Made by a program: the position numbers and the translations under genes. DNA of 64,000 nucleotides from NCBI GenBank assembly GCA_016715195.1, contig JADKBB010000010.1, positions 1 through 64,000 on the forward strand. Reading direction: 5' to 3'. Positions 21,877 through 32,290 of this stretch are shown in pieces. The first letter of the stretch is position 1. Each line of letters starts with the position of its first letter. The notes under the pieces are model-generated. The model was not told the DNA's origin and ran no database searches. It was given only the letters and a program-made list of their open reading frames with translations. The stretch comes from Candidatus Villigracilis proximus (lineage in GTDB: Bacteria > Chloroflexota > Anaerolineae > Anaerolineales > Villigracilaceae).

Positions 21877-22995
21877 TACCAGGGAAGTTTGCGCGGCGAC
21901 GCGCCAATAATGGCCAGTTTTTCAAGAATAAGAGAAGCGCGCGCCGCCCATGAGTTGATACTGGCGGCTTCTTTAAGCACTGCCTGTTTCTTTTCATCAA
22001 GGCGATAGGACAAGGCCGCATCAATCTGTTTTGACCATTCGTCTACTGTGGAAGCGATCAATACGAATTCGCCATAGCGCACAGTTTCCTGCATCGGGCT
22101 GGCGATGACCGGCTTTCCAGCTGCCATATACTCAAATAATTTTATTGGCGAGGTGGCATTGGTGATTTGATTAACTTCAAACGGGATAATTCCAGCATTA
22201 AAATAAGCCAAATAGTCCGGGAGTTCCTGGTAGGGTTTTGCTCCAAGCCAGTGAATATTCTTCGCCTCCAAAATTTGACTCTCTTGCAGGCTTTGGTCAT
22301 GATCCACGCCGATCAACACAAATTCCAGGTCTTCCCGCTTCTGAGCAAGTTCTCTCAATAAATCATAATCAAACCAGCGCGCCATGGCGCCGTGATACCC
22401 AATGATCGGCTTGCCTTTCTCCACAATCGGGCGCAGATCATCCGGCAGACTGGAAGGGTGTATCGCTTTTGAAAAATGATCCACATCTGCGCCGTTTTGG
22501 CAGAGTACACAGTCTTTTCGTAAATTAACCGCCTGATTGTACAAATTCTGAGAAGTGGTCAAAACCAGATCGGCCTTGATCAAATAGTCACCATGATCTC
22601 TTTTCAAGCGTACCTGCTCACCGTGAAAAACTGGAAATCTCATCCAGATAATCGTAAAAATAACCCGCTGGGAAGGGAAATATGCCAATAATGGGATATT
22701 CCATGTCAACGCATAAATGAACGCGTTTGGCACAACATGAAAAGTATCAGATGGCGCCTGACAGACGATCAGCCCATCTTCCACTTCGTCAAAAACAGGC
22801 GGCCATGAACGCAAGGGTTGCAAATAAAAAACCAACGCACCCTGTTTCGCCAGAAAACGAGCCAATTGCTGCGGCCTCTGAAACATGGAAGCTTCCCAGG
22901 GCAGGCTGGGAGCAAAAATAATGATCTGACTTGCATCTGTATGTTTTTTTTACGATTTCAAGTACTTGCTGTTCAGCTTCGTTATAACTCAACAC
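21828..22995 (-). CDS. GT4-like glycosyltransferase, frameshifted near the start
   Basis: The main frame holds FQRPQQLARFLAKQGALVFY, KADLVLTTSQNLYNQA, NGADVDHFSKAIHP, PIIGYHGAMARWFDYDLL and NQITNATSPIKLFEYMAAGK, all features of GT4-type enzymes acting on lipid-linked glycans. The N-terminus (SYNEAEQQVLEIVKK, then SQIIIFAPSLPWEASM) is in another frame, separated by an indel in the T8 run near 22945. The likely start is GTG or TTG at 22990-22995 behind GGAGG (22998-23002), overlapping the end of the upstream gene. It resembles the C-terminal halves of both neighbouring fusion proteins. Confidence 0.78.
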
Positions 22996-25048
22996 GACCT
23001 CCGTCGGATAATTCCTTAATGATCCTGCCAACCCGGGCTTCCCAGGTATTTTGGCGGGCAATCTCGATCAATTGCTCAATATACTTTTCAGAGTCAATAG
23101 CTGCAAGTGCCTTATGAAGCTGGGCACGAAATTCGGCGGCATCATGCGCGATGAATACGGCTTCATATTTTTCGCACTCTGGAAGCGCGGTGGAAACTAC
23201 AGGTTTCTGACAGGCGAAATACTCAAACAACTTTACGGGTGAAGTTGCCAGCGTGATCTGATTAACACAAAAAGGGATTATCGCAACATCGAAGCGCCAT
23301 ACATATTGAAACAGCGCCTGATATGGCTTATGCCCCAGCCAGGTTACATTTTCACATTCCAATAAACGAGTCTGCCCCAAACTATGGTCGTAATCGATAC
23401 CGATCAGCACAAACTCCATTTCAGGGCATTGCTCGCACACTTCGATCAGCAGCTCGTAATCAAACCACTCAGCCAGCGCGCCAGTATAGCCGATAATTGG
23501 CTTCTTTTTGTTGATGATCTTCTGTAAATCTTCGGGAGCCACCTCGCCTGTTTTCGGCGCATTTTGAGCAACCCAATCAAAGTCCACCGCGTTGGGCAAC
23601 AGCAGAGTATTCTCACGAACAGCCTGATCTTCCATCAAAAGTTTATTGCTGCTTGCCAGCGTCAAATGTGAATGTCTTAAGAGTTCATCATGATCCTGCG
23701 CCTGCCCCGCTGAAACCAAAATATCATCGCAATGATCGTAGATCACAACCGGATTCTTCAACCACGGAATCATGGGCGCAAGCCAGGGTGAATTCACATA
23801 AAAGATCGGGGCGCTCAATTCACCAAACGTCTCCAACGGCGCAGGCGTCACAAACAGCATCGGCTCCACTTCCTGAAATCCCACAAATGCATCGGAGCGA
23901 AGATTATCTGTATGATAAAAAACCAAATAATTTTTTCGCGCAAACTGGCGCGCCATCTGTTGATAGCGCTGAAACATATACGTCCAATCTACTGTGGGAG
24001 AAAAGATGACCACGCCCGCTCTGTTTGGATGTTGGGAAATGATCCCGCTCAACGCGCGCCCAGCTTCCAGGTCCAGAAGGATTCGTTCCTCCGTCCGACT
24101 GAAAACGCCAACGACATAGCCGATCCAACGAATGATCTGAATCCAGCCAGTGGATAAAGAACCGGTCACGCCTAACGGGAAACTGTCCGCTGTTTCGAAT
24201 GACATTCTCCAGCCTTTGAGAATGGGCAAAACCACCAACCCCAACAGCAACAGGGTAACGCCAAAAGTTGGCCGCCAAAATAATAATGCCCCGCTGACAA
24301 AAATCAACATACTGAAAAGAAGCATGAACCCAAGCTGTTTCCAGATAACAGGCGCAAACAAACCCAGGCCGCCTTCGCCGTACGCAGATCGAAAAGCCTG
24401 CATAAAAATATTTTGGCCTGTTCCAATGGAATCAGCAACTGCTGTTTCCACGATCAAATGGCTGTGATTTGTGTTTTGCAAACGCAGGTTAAAAATCTTT
24501 CGAGCTTTATCTACATCAGCATTAGCAGGAAATCCGCCCGCCCGCGCCCACGCCTGTTTGCGGAGCAGCATAAGATCACCGGACAGATACTCAAGTTTCG
24601 AAGCATGATGAGCAAGCACATACGATCTGCCAGCACCGTGTACGTTAATTTTTCCGAGCGCAAACCCTGAATCAGGATTTGCAAGCATGGCATCGGCCAT
24701 CAGCTTCAACCAGTTTTTATGTGGAATCATATTTGACGATGCGATGACCAGCAATGAATTTTTGACTGACTGAATGACTGTATTTAGTTTTTCTCCGGCA
24801 GAACCTTGATCACAAATCAAAAGTATCTCATCTTCATCCTGATCCAATTGAGACTTTAAAGCATTCAATGCTGACTGCGCGCTTTCCAAAGTGCCCTGAT
24901 AACAAAGAATCACACTAACCGGCAACCGGGCAAACTCCAGTGGAATGATCGTGGTTAGAGTAACAGCCTGAGACCGTTCTTCAAGTTGATAGACATTCCA
25001 AAAGTGGCGATAAAACATGGTTATTTTTTTAAGCAGGGGTGTTTTCAT
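22982..25048 (-). CDS. GT2-transmembrane-GT4 fusion glycosyltransferase
   Basis: Intact protein of about 688 residues when started at ATG 25048 (MKTPLLKKITMFYRHF). The GT2-like half has VSVILCYQGTLESAQSALNA, EILLICDQGSAG and ASSNMIPHKNWLKLMADAM, with a reduced metal site. Two or three membrane segments follow (LLFSMLIFVSGALLFW, VTLLLLGLVVLPIL). The C-terminal GT4 half has WTYMFQRYQQMARQFARKNY, IYDHCDDILVSAG, LLPNAVDFDWVAQN, IIGYTGALAEWFDYELL and NQITLATSPVKLFEYFACQK. It probably makes and extends a membrane-bound glycan at the cytoplasmic face. An upstream TTG in frame at 25132 is less likely as start. Confidence 0.85.
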   Translation of the reverse strand: MKTPLLKKITMFYRHFWNVYQLEERSQAVTLTTIIPLEFARLPVSVILCYQGTLESAQSALNALKSQLDQDEDEILLICDQGSAGEKLNTVIQSVKNSLLVIASSNMIPHKNWLKLMADAMLANPDSGFALGKINVHGAGRSYVLAHHASKLEYLSGDLMLLRKQAWARAGGFPANADVDKARKIFNLRLQNTNHSHLIVETAVADSIGTGQNIFMQAFRSAYGEGGLGLFAPVIWKQLGFMLLFSMLIFVSGALLFWRPTFGVTLLLLGLVVLPILKGWRMSFETADSFPLGVTGSLSTGWIQIIRWIGYVVGVFSRTEERILLDLEAGRALSGIISQHPNRAGVVIFSPTVDWTYMFQRYQQMARQFARKNYLVFYHTDNLRSDAFVGFQEVEPMLFVTPAPLETFGELSAPIFYVNSPWLAPMIPWLKNPVVIYDHCDDILVSAGQAQDHDELLRHSHLTLASSNKLLMEDQAVRENTLLLPNAVDFDWVAQNAPKTGEVAPEDLQKIINKKKPIIGYTGALAEWFDYELLIEVCEQCPEMEFVLIGIDYDHSLGQTRLLECENVTWLGHKPYQALFQYVWRFDVAIIPFCVNQITLATSPVKLFEYFACQKPVVSTALPECEKYEAVFIAHDAAEFRAQLHKALAAIDSEKYIEQLIEIARQNTWEARVGRIIKELSDGGRVEL

Positions 25049-25115
25049 GATGATCGATGGAAATGCGTTTATTTTAGATTGTATTTCTGAATTGATTCTA
25101 CTGCACAAATGAAGG

Positions 25116-26609
25116 CTACATGCTATTTTCAATCCACTTTGCGGCGAACTGTGACAATACCTGCAAATGGGAAATCATGTGGGTGGGAGCAAAAACAGTG
25201 TCATATTTTTCAATGTATTCTTTTGCCACGTTCATAATTAATAGCAATACAACGACGCTCACGGCGCCTAAAAATATTGAGCGAAGCGCCGGCTTCCAAT
25301 TTTCCTTCTTAAGCATTATGTCCCATATCATTGCGATCACCAGAATTTCCAGAGCAATGATCACCAAAAAATATCTGGGCTGGGAAACAATGACCGCATG
25401 TAATCCAACTTTAAGTGCAATCGTCAAAAGAATGGGGCTGATCCATTTAAACAGGCGTCTCTCCGTGAAAGAAAAGAACACCGCAGACAAGAATAGTCCA
25501 TGAATAAGCAGCGGATAAAATTGAAGCAGGGCAGTAGTTTTCTTGCAGCGCGCGGCACTCCTGCGATAACGATGCGGCAAGGCCCCTTCAGCAGTCAGGC
25601 TCCACGGCACGATTTCTTTGTCAATATTAAAAAGATAATACAAGCTTGATCCGGTCATCCGAATTGTATGAAAACCGGGGCGGAGAATAAATTCCTGCCA
25701 AACCAGGCCGGAAGCCTGCTGTTCAAAATCTTCATCCTCAAGGATTTCAGGATAATTCGTCTGCAAGTAAGGCATGGGACTTATCCAGCCCAGCCCGGCA
25801 CCGGGAATATATGCCCCTAAAATAGACACGCCAAAATGGTTGGTGGAAAGTGCGTAGCGGCCGGTTGCCATTCCGCGCTGAATGATCAATGCGCCGAATA
25901 AAATGCCGGTCAAAATCGCTCCGATGGCAAAATTCCGTATCCACTTTTCCTTCTGCCATCCAAGAATAGTAACGACGGTCACAGGAAGCAAAATAATCAG
26001 CATTTCCTGGCGAATGGCAACTGCTGAAAAATAAAACAGACTTGCCCATATCGGATATCCGCGTTTTTGTTTTACCAGAACGCGCACAGTCAAAGATACA
26101 AGCCCGATAGTGGAAAAAATGATCCAGTTGTCTTGAGCAAGAATGCCGGAGAAAAGAATCTGTCCGGGCCACAGAGCAAGTAACAGGCCAGACAGGATGC
26201 GAGCCCGGCGCGAAAAAATATCCCTCCAAATAAGAAAAGGCAAAATAGCTGATAATCCAGAGATGCCTGCCGTCGCCCAGCGGGCTACGTCTTCAGACGG
26301 GTATGGAATAGCTCGAAATAGAATGGATAAAATAAAAGGCAGGCCGGCGGAAAAATACTGCCAGTACACATTGCCTTTTGCCAAAACATCTTTTTCAAAA
26401 GATAATGCCAGATCGAAGATATTGTAAAAATCTGAAAGAGGACGGCTGGGATAGGCGGTGACAAAAAATAAACGGGGCAAAACCCCAGCCGCTACGATCA
26501 GAAAAAAAAAGGCGATCTCAAACTTTAAGTCTTTGATGGTTATAAATTTACTGATCCGGGTTAATATGCCGGCATACCTGTTTTTTTTTGGGGAAAAGGA
26601 TTCAATCAT
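25116..26609 (-). CDS. GT39-like polytopic membrane glycosyltransferase
   Basis: Intact, 497 residues with about ten hydrophobic helices. After a cytoplasmic N-terminus and a first helix, the loop PSRPLSDFYNIFDLALSFEK carries an Asp in the position of the catalytic acid of GT39/GT83 enzymes. Later features are VYWQYFSAGLPFILS, LLLALWPGQILFSGILAQDN, SAVAIRQEMLIILLPV and a C-terminal luminal domain with TNYPEILEDEDFEQQ. These enzymes move a sugar from a polyprenyl phosphate donor onto an acceptor outside the membrane. It directly precedes the fusion glycosyltransferase on the same strand. Confidence 0.75.
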   Translation of the reverse strand: MIESFSPKKNRYAGILTRISKFITIKDLKFEIAFFFLIVAAGVLPRLFFVTAYPSRPLSDFYNIFDLALSFEKDVLAKGNVYWQYFSAGLPFILSILFRAIPYPSEDVARWATAGISGLSAILPFLIWRDIFSRRARILSGLLLALWPGQILFSGILAQDNWIIFSTIGLVSLTVRVLVKQKRGYPIWASLFYFSAVAIRQEMLIILLPVTVVTILGWQKEKWIRNFAIGAILTGILFGALIIQRGMATGRYALSTNHFGVSILGAYIPGAGLGWISPMPYLQTNYPEILEDEDFEQQASGLVWQEFILRPGFHTIRMTGSSLYYLFNIDKEIVPWSLTAEGALPHRYRRSAARCKKTTALLQFYPLLIHGLFLSAVFFSFTERRLFKWISPILLTIALKVGLHAVIVSQPRYFLVIIALEILVIAMIWDIMLKKENWKPALRSIFLGAVSVVVLLLIMNVAKEYIEKYDTVFAPTHMISHLQVLSQFAAKWIENSM

Positions 26610-26636
26610 ATTAAGAGATTCTCTTGAGATTGAAAT

Positions 26637-28047
26637 CTATTTTTTTAAAAGGCCGATTGTTTTGCGATATATGTATCGCAGGCGTTCCAGAGCTTTCCAG
26701 CCACGGCTGTTTTCCATTTCTTGAATGCGTGAATTTAAATGTTTGTTTTCAAGGGTTAACGCATCCATTTTTTCCTGCGCCAATTGCAAGTTGTTTTTTA
26801 CTCCTGACATTTCATCATCAACTGCCTGCATTTGTTCAAATCGTTCAAATATAAACGCAAATGTTTCTTCAACTGTCGGTGTATGCCCAAAACCATTTAG
26901 CAATTGAATGGCGATCTCCGCATTCTTCTGGCCTGTAAACGCAAGGACGGAAGAAGCGATTGAATATGTTTTTAGTAACTTCGCGCTCCTGAGCACGCTC
27001 TAAAGATTCGCCAAATCGTTCATGTTCGTTCAGCGGCAAAACAAAAGCATCCAAAGCATTTTCTTCCATCATCGATTGCACTTTGGGGTCATAGGATAAT
27101 GCCAGCATAGGCGTGGCTGCGTTTAACGCCAGAATGGCAGCATGCAGACGCATGGCAACAACCATATCGCATTGTTGATATAACGCCTGCATTTCGGCGG
27201 CGGCAAGAACTTTATCAATCAGAAAAACGTTTTGAGAATTGGCAATTTTTCAGCAACCATCCGGTTTAATGCCAAGTCAGCTGTAAAATTACCTTCGGAA
27301 TTAATCTGGAATGGGGTCAAAATTATTTGGACATTATGACTTCTGATAAAAGCATCCAACTGGGAGGCCAATGAAGATGTCCATTGATCGACAGCGATCT
27401 CACGTTCCCAATATCGAAGCGAAACAGCGATCAGCGGGCTGCCTGTTGCGCGGGGAAAATGACTGATCAACTCAACAGCTTTTTTATGGTCATCCTGCGA
27501 CGATTCGAGAGAAGACCGGGTCAGCGGTCACGGTTATGATAGCCGTTTCAACATCACAGCCAATATTCTTGATCAACGCTCTGGAATTTTGATCCCGGAG
27601 AGTAACCGCCATGCACATGGAAAATATGTCCCTTGTCTGTACGCGTGCTTCCATTGAATAAAGCGGGCCTACACCCACGGCATATAACATGCAAGGCTTG
27701 CCAAACAAATGAGCCAGTTTAACCAAAGTGCCATAAGTAGTGATCCCGCCGTGTTTTTTTCGGAAATATGTCTCAGGTTCGACCCCCCAATAATCCTGAA
27801 AAAGTCCGCCACCGCCTACGAGCACAAGATCTGAGCGCTGTACGCTTTTGGCGAGTTCGGTAATTTCACGCCAATGCACACTTTTCACGTTGAATTTTTC
27901 ACGCGTAGCTTCCGGGTCAAATGAAGCCACAATAAATTGCAAATCGTTTTTTTGTTTTCTTAAAGAGGCCATGATCGCGGCCAGAAGAGCATCATCACCC
28001 AGATTGTTTCCGCCATAATAACCGCCGATCAAAATGCGTTTGCTCAT
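26637..28047 (-). CDS. polysaccharide pyruvyl transferase family protein with C-terminal coiled coil, frameshifted
   Basis: Starts ATG 28047 with RILIGGYYGGNNLGDDALLA, then ELAKSVQRSDLVLVGGGGLF and YAVGVGPLYS, characteristic of the CsaB/WcaK family that transfers pyruvate from phosphoenolpyruvate to sugar hydroxyls. Later frames give SPLIAVSLRYWER, QQCDMVVAMRLHAAILALNA and MLALSYDPKVQSM, also conserved in the family. The C-terminus is an extra coiled coil ending SRGWKALERLRYIYRKTIG, a tail often seen on glycan-cluster proteins. Breaks lie near 27480, 27210 and 26930. Pyruvylated sugars often anchor SLH domains, which is notable because an SLH protein lies next door. Confidence 0.75.
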
Positions 28048-29203
28048 TAATTCCCATCCCGTGAATATGTGCTGCACGTTGTACAATGATATCCATCTGC
28101 GGTGAGCAGCCAGGCTCCCCCGCATCGGCGGCAGTGAGAAGCCGGCGTATGTAGAGTTTCACCTTTTTTTTCCAGCGCCCAATCCCAATGTTGTTCCCAA
28201 ACTTTGGCTTGAGTATCCCATGTCCATGGCATTTCCATCGCCTGATGACGGATATATTCTGCATAATGCGGCGCGCGGACGAGCTGAGCAATTATATCTG
28301 CCGTCTGCTGATGTACCTCAGATGACTGATGGTCGCCAGAAACCAAGAACCCATTATAGCCATGCTTGATCGTTTCACTATATGCCCCCAATGGAGAGGC
28401 AATTGGGATGCAACCATGTTTCATTGACTCGGTGGCCCCCATACCGAACGCTTCGATGATTGTCTGTAAATGAAATGATATATTCGAGCGCTGTAAATAT
28501 TTAAAGCTTTTTGCTGCCCCTGTGTACCATGGTAGATCACACCGGGCGCAGAAATCATTTTGTCCATCCCGCCCCCAAGCGCATCCGCCAAAAACATGCA
28601 CCGACAAAGCTCATCTTTTTCACGCAAAATATTAAGCACCTTGATGGCGGCATCCAACCCTTTGGACGGGTGGCTGGCATAAATCAGTGAATACGGATCA
28701 CGTGGAAAATGTGTATGCCACCATTTCGTAGAAAGTACGGCGGCGCCATTGTAAATACTGATCAATCTGGCAGATGACACCCCCCATTCATTTTCCACAG
28801 CATGGCAGATAAAATTACTGACTCCAACCGCATAATCATATTGCAGGGAACTGACACCTTGAACGCGGGTAATGCCATGCAGCCAAATCTCCCGCAACCG
28901 AGCCTGAATATTAAGCTCCCGTGCAGATTCAAGGCTCAGCGCGCCACCGCTGCTGGTGAGGATCAAGATATCCACGGTTTGTGCGATCGTCGCATTCGCT
29001 AGAGGCAGATAGTCCACGCCTTTATGTTTCACTGCACGCGAAACATGACTAATAATCGATACTCGATGTCCAAGTCTAACGAGCGCTTGCGCCAGCCGAA
29101 TGCGTGCAATAACCCCGCCCCTATTCGCTAATATCCGGGTTGCGGGATCATATAATATGTGCTGATCAGGGCAGTAGATAACAACGATAGGCCATGCGGG
29201 CAT
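28047..29203 (-). CDS. GT4-like glycosyltransferase with C-terminal zinc-ribbon-like tail, frameshifted
   Basis: From ATG 29203 the frame gives PIVVIYCPDQHILYDPATRI, GGVIARIRLAQALVRLGH, SIYNGAAVLSTKWW and YASHPSKGLDAAIKVLNI, typical of GT4 enzymes. Breaks between 28500 and 28620 shift frame, after which QTIIEAFGMGATESMKHGCI (EX7E-like) and GYNGFLVSGDHQ follow. The protein ends in an unusual short domain with two Cys pairs, CRRCGG and CTTCST, spaced like a zinc ribbon. The stop overlaps the next start (TAATG). This is the first gene of the minus-strand glycan block. An in-frame ATG at 29296 is less likely as start. Confidence 0.72.
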
Positions 29204-29636
29204 TGTATCATGGCGCGAATAGGATAAAAAAGAATATAAAATACGCCAAATGTGACATATTGGATCATATGACTTTGCCGGCTGATTTATATCCATCTAC
29301 AGGGCGGTCTTCCCCAAAAAGCTCCTTACTCTTTATTAATCCAAATCGATCTTTTTAAACTCACACAGCAGCGTTTAAGTCATTTGGGTTATTAAGAATT
29401 TCCTCTGGAGCAACGCCAGGCATTGTGAAACAGCCCCTGATTTAGGGGTGTTTTTTGGTTTTCCTTACTTTGCAGACACTTAAGGAAATTGTAAGCCTTT
29501 TCTTAGGCTGTAAATCAAATTCAAGCAGGTAAAATACCAAGGCGACTTTTCATTATGCAGAGTTTTTCAAAGTTCTTTTTTTCGACAGAAGTTAAACAAT
29601 TTATGATGTCGCACAATCAAATTACAGGAGATAAAA
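29204..29636. other. divergent intergenic region between the glycan block and the surface protein
   Basis: About 430 bp separate two divergent genes. It must contain promoters for both directions, but I cannot assign a confident -35/-10 pair. A Rho-independent terminator-like hairpin in plus orientation lies inside it (listed separately). No open frame with protein features is visible. Confidence 0.5.
29434..29456 (+). terminator. terminator-like hairpin in the leader of the surface-protein gene
   Basis: CCCCT, a GATTT loop, AGGGG, one G-T pair and then six T on the plus strand. No plus-strand gene lies within the preceding 28 kb of the cluster except the far-left remnant, so it either stops antisense transcription from the glycan block or acts as a leader terminator about 180 bp before the TTG start at 29637. 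Confidence 0.6.
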
Positions 29637-32235
29637 TTGAAACACTTATCCATTAAACCATTCACGATTATTTTAGCTGTGTTTGTATTATTAACCGTGT
29701 TTGCTGCCCCAACGCAAGTTCGCGCGGGAGGCCCGCCTATAGTGAGTAGTGTTACATCCGCTACAGCAGACCCGGGGCTTACAAGGCTGGAATACTATTC
29801 AGATCGAAATGTTGTTCGACCAAGTAGTAAATGTAACTGGAACTCGAGTTGCTTTTAGGGACAGGAACAACCGACCAGTATGTAAATTACACAAGTGGAA
29901 GTACAACGAATGCGCTAACCTTTGGCTTATGTTGTTCCAAGCTGGCGATGCATCTGCTGATCTTGATTACGCAGCCACAAACTCACTTGACTTGAATGGC
30001 GGAACCATCAAGACTCAGCCGATGCCAACGATGTTACTCTGACTTTACCAACTCCAGGAGACGCAGGCTCCCTCAGAAACAGTTCTGCTACATTATTGAC
30101 ACTGCGGCTCCAACGGTGCCCTCATTTACAGCCACCACCCCCTCCACGAGTCTAAACATTCCAGTCACTGCTTTTACGGCTTCAGATAACACCAGCGTAA
30201 CCGGGTATCTGATCACTACTTCCGCTACGCCGCCTTCTGCTGGTGCGGTTGGCTGGTCTGGTACAGCCCCCACAACTTATACAGTAGCAAGCAGCGGCTC
30301 TCACACGCTATATCCCTGGGCAAAAGATGCAGCGGGCAATATCTCTATAGTCTTTGGCACACCACTTACAGTTATGGTAGATGCGGCAGCCCCGACAGTA
30401 AACACATTTACCATTACTTCTCCATCTGCAAGTTTCTACATACCAATCACAGCTTTCACCGGGTCAGATAACATTAGCGTGACTGGGTACTTAATTACCA
30501 CGTCAGCCACAAAACCTGCATCCAGTGCAGTGGGCTGGTCTGGCACAAAACCAACCTATTTTGCAGTTGCTAGTAACGGTTCCTATACCCTCTATCCCTG
30601 GGTAAAAGATGCGGTGGGGAATGTCTCTGCTGTCTTTGGTTCACCGCGCGCAGTTACTGTAGATGCTCTAAAAATTCTATTCGGTACATATACAAGTTTG
30701 GATCTACAAACAAGCATCGGTGAAGTACCCGCCATGAGTAATTGGCTGACCAGTAACGGTGCCAGCGGCGTCACCTTTGCCGGAGATTTTATTGGAATTA
30801 CGTTTAACCCGGTTTGGAATATCCCACATGAATTGGATGCTGCGTGGGATGCCGGCTTCATGCCATTTATAAATCTCATGCCCAGTGAACCCTGGGAAAA
30901 ACCTTATGGGTATTATGATGAGAATTGTGAAACCGCTTATGATATTGCCGGCGGTTTTATGCGATGCAAATTAACTGTCTGGGCAGTGGAATTCAAAAGT
31001 GGGCAGGCAATACAAAACAAGCCTATATTGCGCCCATGCCTGAAATGAATGGGGATTGGACGGCTTACGCATCAGATGGTCCGACATTTATTCAAGCCTT
31101 TATCCGCATCCGCACCATCTTCAATAATGCAGGCGTGCCGCGAGACGCAGTGCGTTGGGTGTTTGCCCCCAATGGTTGGAATAACCCCACCTACTCCTGG
31201 AAACAATTTGAATATTTTTACCCGGGTGATGCGTATACCGATATTATTTCTTTCAGCGCTTACAACTATGGCGGCTGCCCTACCCAATATGCTGCCTGGG
31301 ATAAGTTCGATACATCCATGAAACCTTATCTCGACCGAATGCGAGTTATGGCGCCTTCCAAGCCGATCTTTATTTCGCAAACCGGTGTGCTCAGTGTACC
31401 TGTCAACGCTGGTGACTCAAGCCAAACCAAGAGTGCCTGGATAGAGGATACTTTCAGTAAACTGGCTGATTATCCTGCGGTGCGCGCAATTATCTACTTT
31501 AATAAGATCAACACTTATGAAGTTGTCGGCAATTGTACGGCTCCAGATTACCGTATTTACTACGGCGGCTCAAGCGGCGAAACTGGTTTCCTGAATATCA
31601 TGAAGGACTCACGTTTTGAAAAGTTGGATCTTAACAATTCCAAATGGGACGATATCACAACTGTATATTTAGGACCCAGTGCGATCTTTAATGACGTTCC
31701 AGTATCCTACTGGGCAAATAGTTATATTGAACGCCTGTATAGTGCCGGCATTACTGGTGGTTGTGTGCTCAGTCCCTTGCAATACTGCCCCGATAGCACA
31801 GTTACTCGTGCCCAGATGGCGATCTTCCTGGAAAAAGGAAAAAACGGCTCCTCCTTTGTACCTTCCGCCGCCAGTGGAAATGTCTTTACTGATGTACCCG
31901 GTACTTATTGGGCTGCAGCATGGATCGAAAAACTGGCACAGGATGGCATTACTGGAGGCTGTGGCAGCAATATCTACTGTCCTGATAATGCTGTAACCCG
32001 CGCTCAAATGGCGATCTTCCTTTTGAAGGCTAAATATGGCTCAAACTATACACCTCCTCCAGCGATTGGCACCTTTACTGACGTACCCACAACATACTGG
32101 GCTGCCGCGTGGATTGAGCAACTCGCACTCGAAGGAATCACCAGCGGATGCGGCGGCTCGAACTACTGTCCTGATAACCCTGTCACACGCGCACAAATGG
32201 CGATCTTCCTGGTAAAGGCATTCAACTTGCCATAA
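29637..32235 (+). CDS. secreted Ig-like, GH26-like, triple-SLH surface protein, frameshifted
   Basis: TTG start at 29637 behind CAGGAG. A signal peptide (KPFTIILAVFVLLTVFAAPT, cleavage near VRAGG) is followed by a broken N-terminal domain. Two Ig-like repeats of about 95 residues come next (30100-30375 and 30376-30665; each with VTGYLITTSAT and TLYPW.KDA.GN). A GH26-like domain follows (about 30670-31640) with PMPEMNGDW at the usual acid/base Glu position and VRWVFAPNGWN. Three SLH repeats then begin near 31687, 31885 and 32065, each with YWA..WIE/Y, GIT.GC and YCPD..VTRAQMAIFL. SLH repeats tether proteins to the cell wall or S-layer. Breaks lie near 29800, 30010, 30090 and 30985. The position of the GH26 nucleophile reads Gln. 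Confidence 0.82.
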
Positions 32236-32257
32236 AAACCTGCTAAATAAAAGATAA

Positions 32258-32290
32258 AAAAGCACATTCCTTGCGGAATGTGCTTTTTTA
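32258..32290 (+). terminator. Rho-independent terminator of the SLH gene
   Basis: A perfect stem of AAAAGCACATTCC and its complement around a TTGC loop, followed by a T run. It lies 23 bp after the SLH protein stop codon. The A run on the other side means it could work in both directions. Confidence 0.85.

Noticed and set aside
1..29203. Genomic island or prophage
   Set aside because: No integrase, transposase, phage gene or flanking direct repeat is visible; glycan clusters vary between strains without these.
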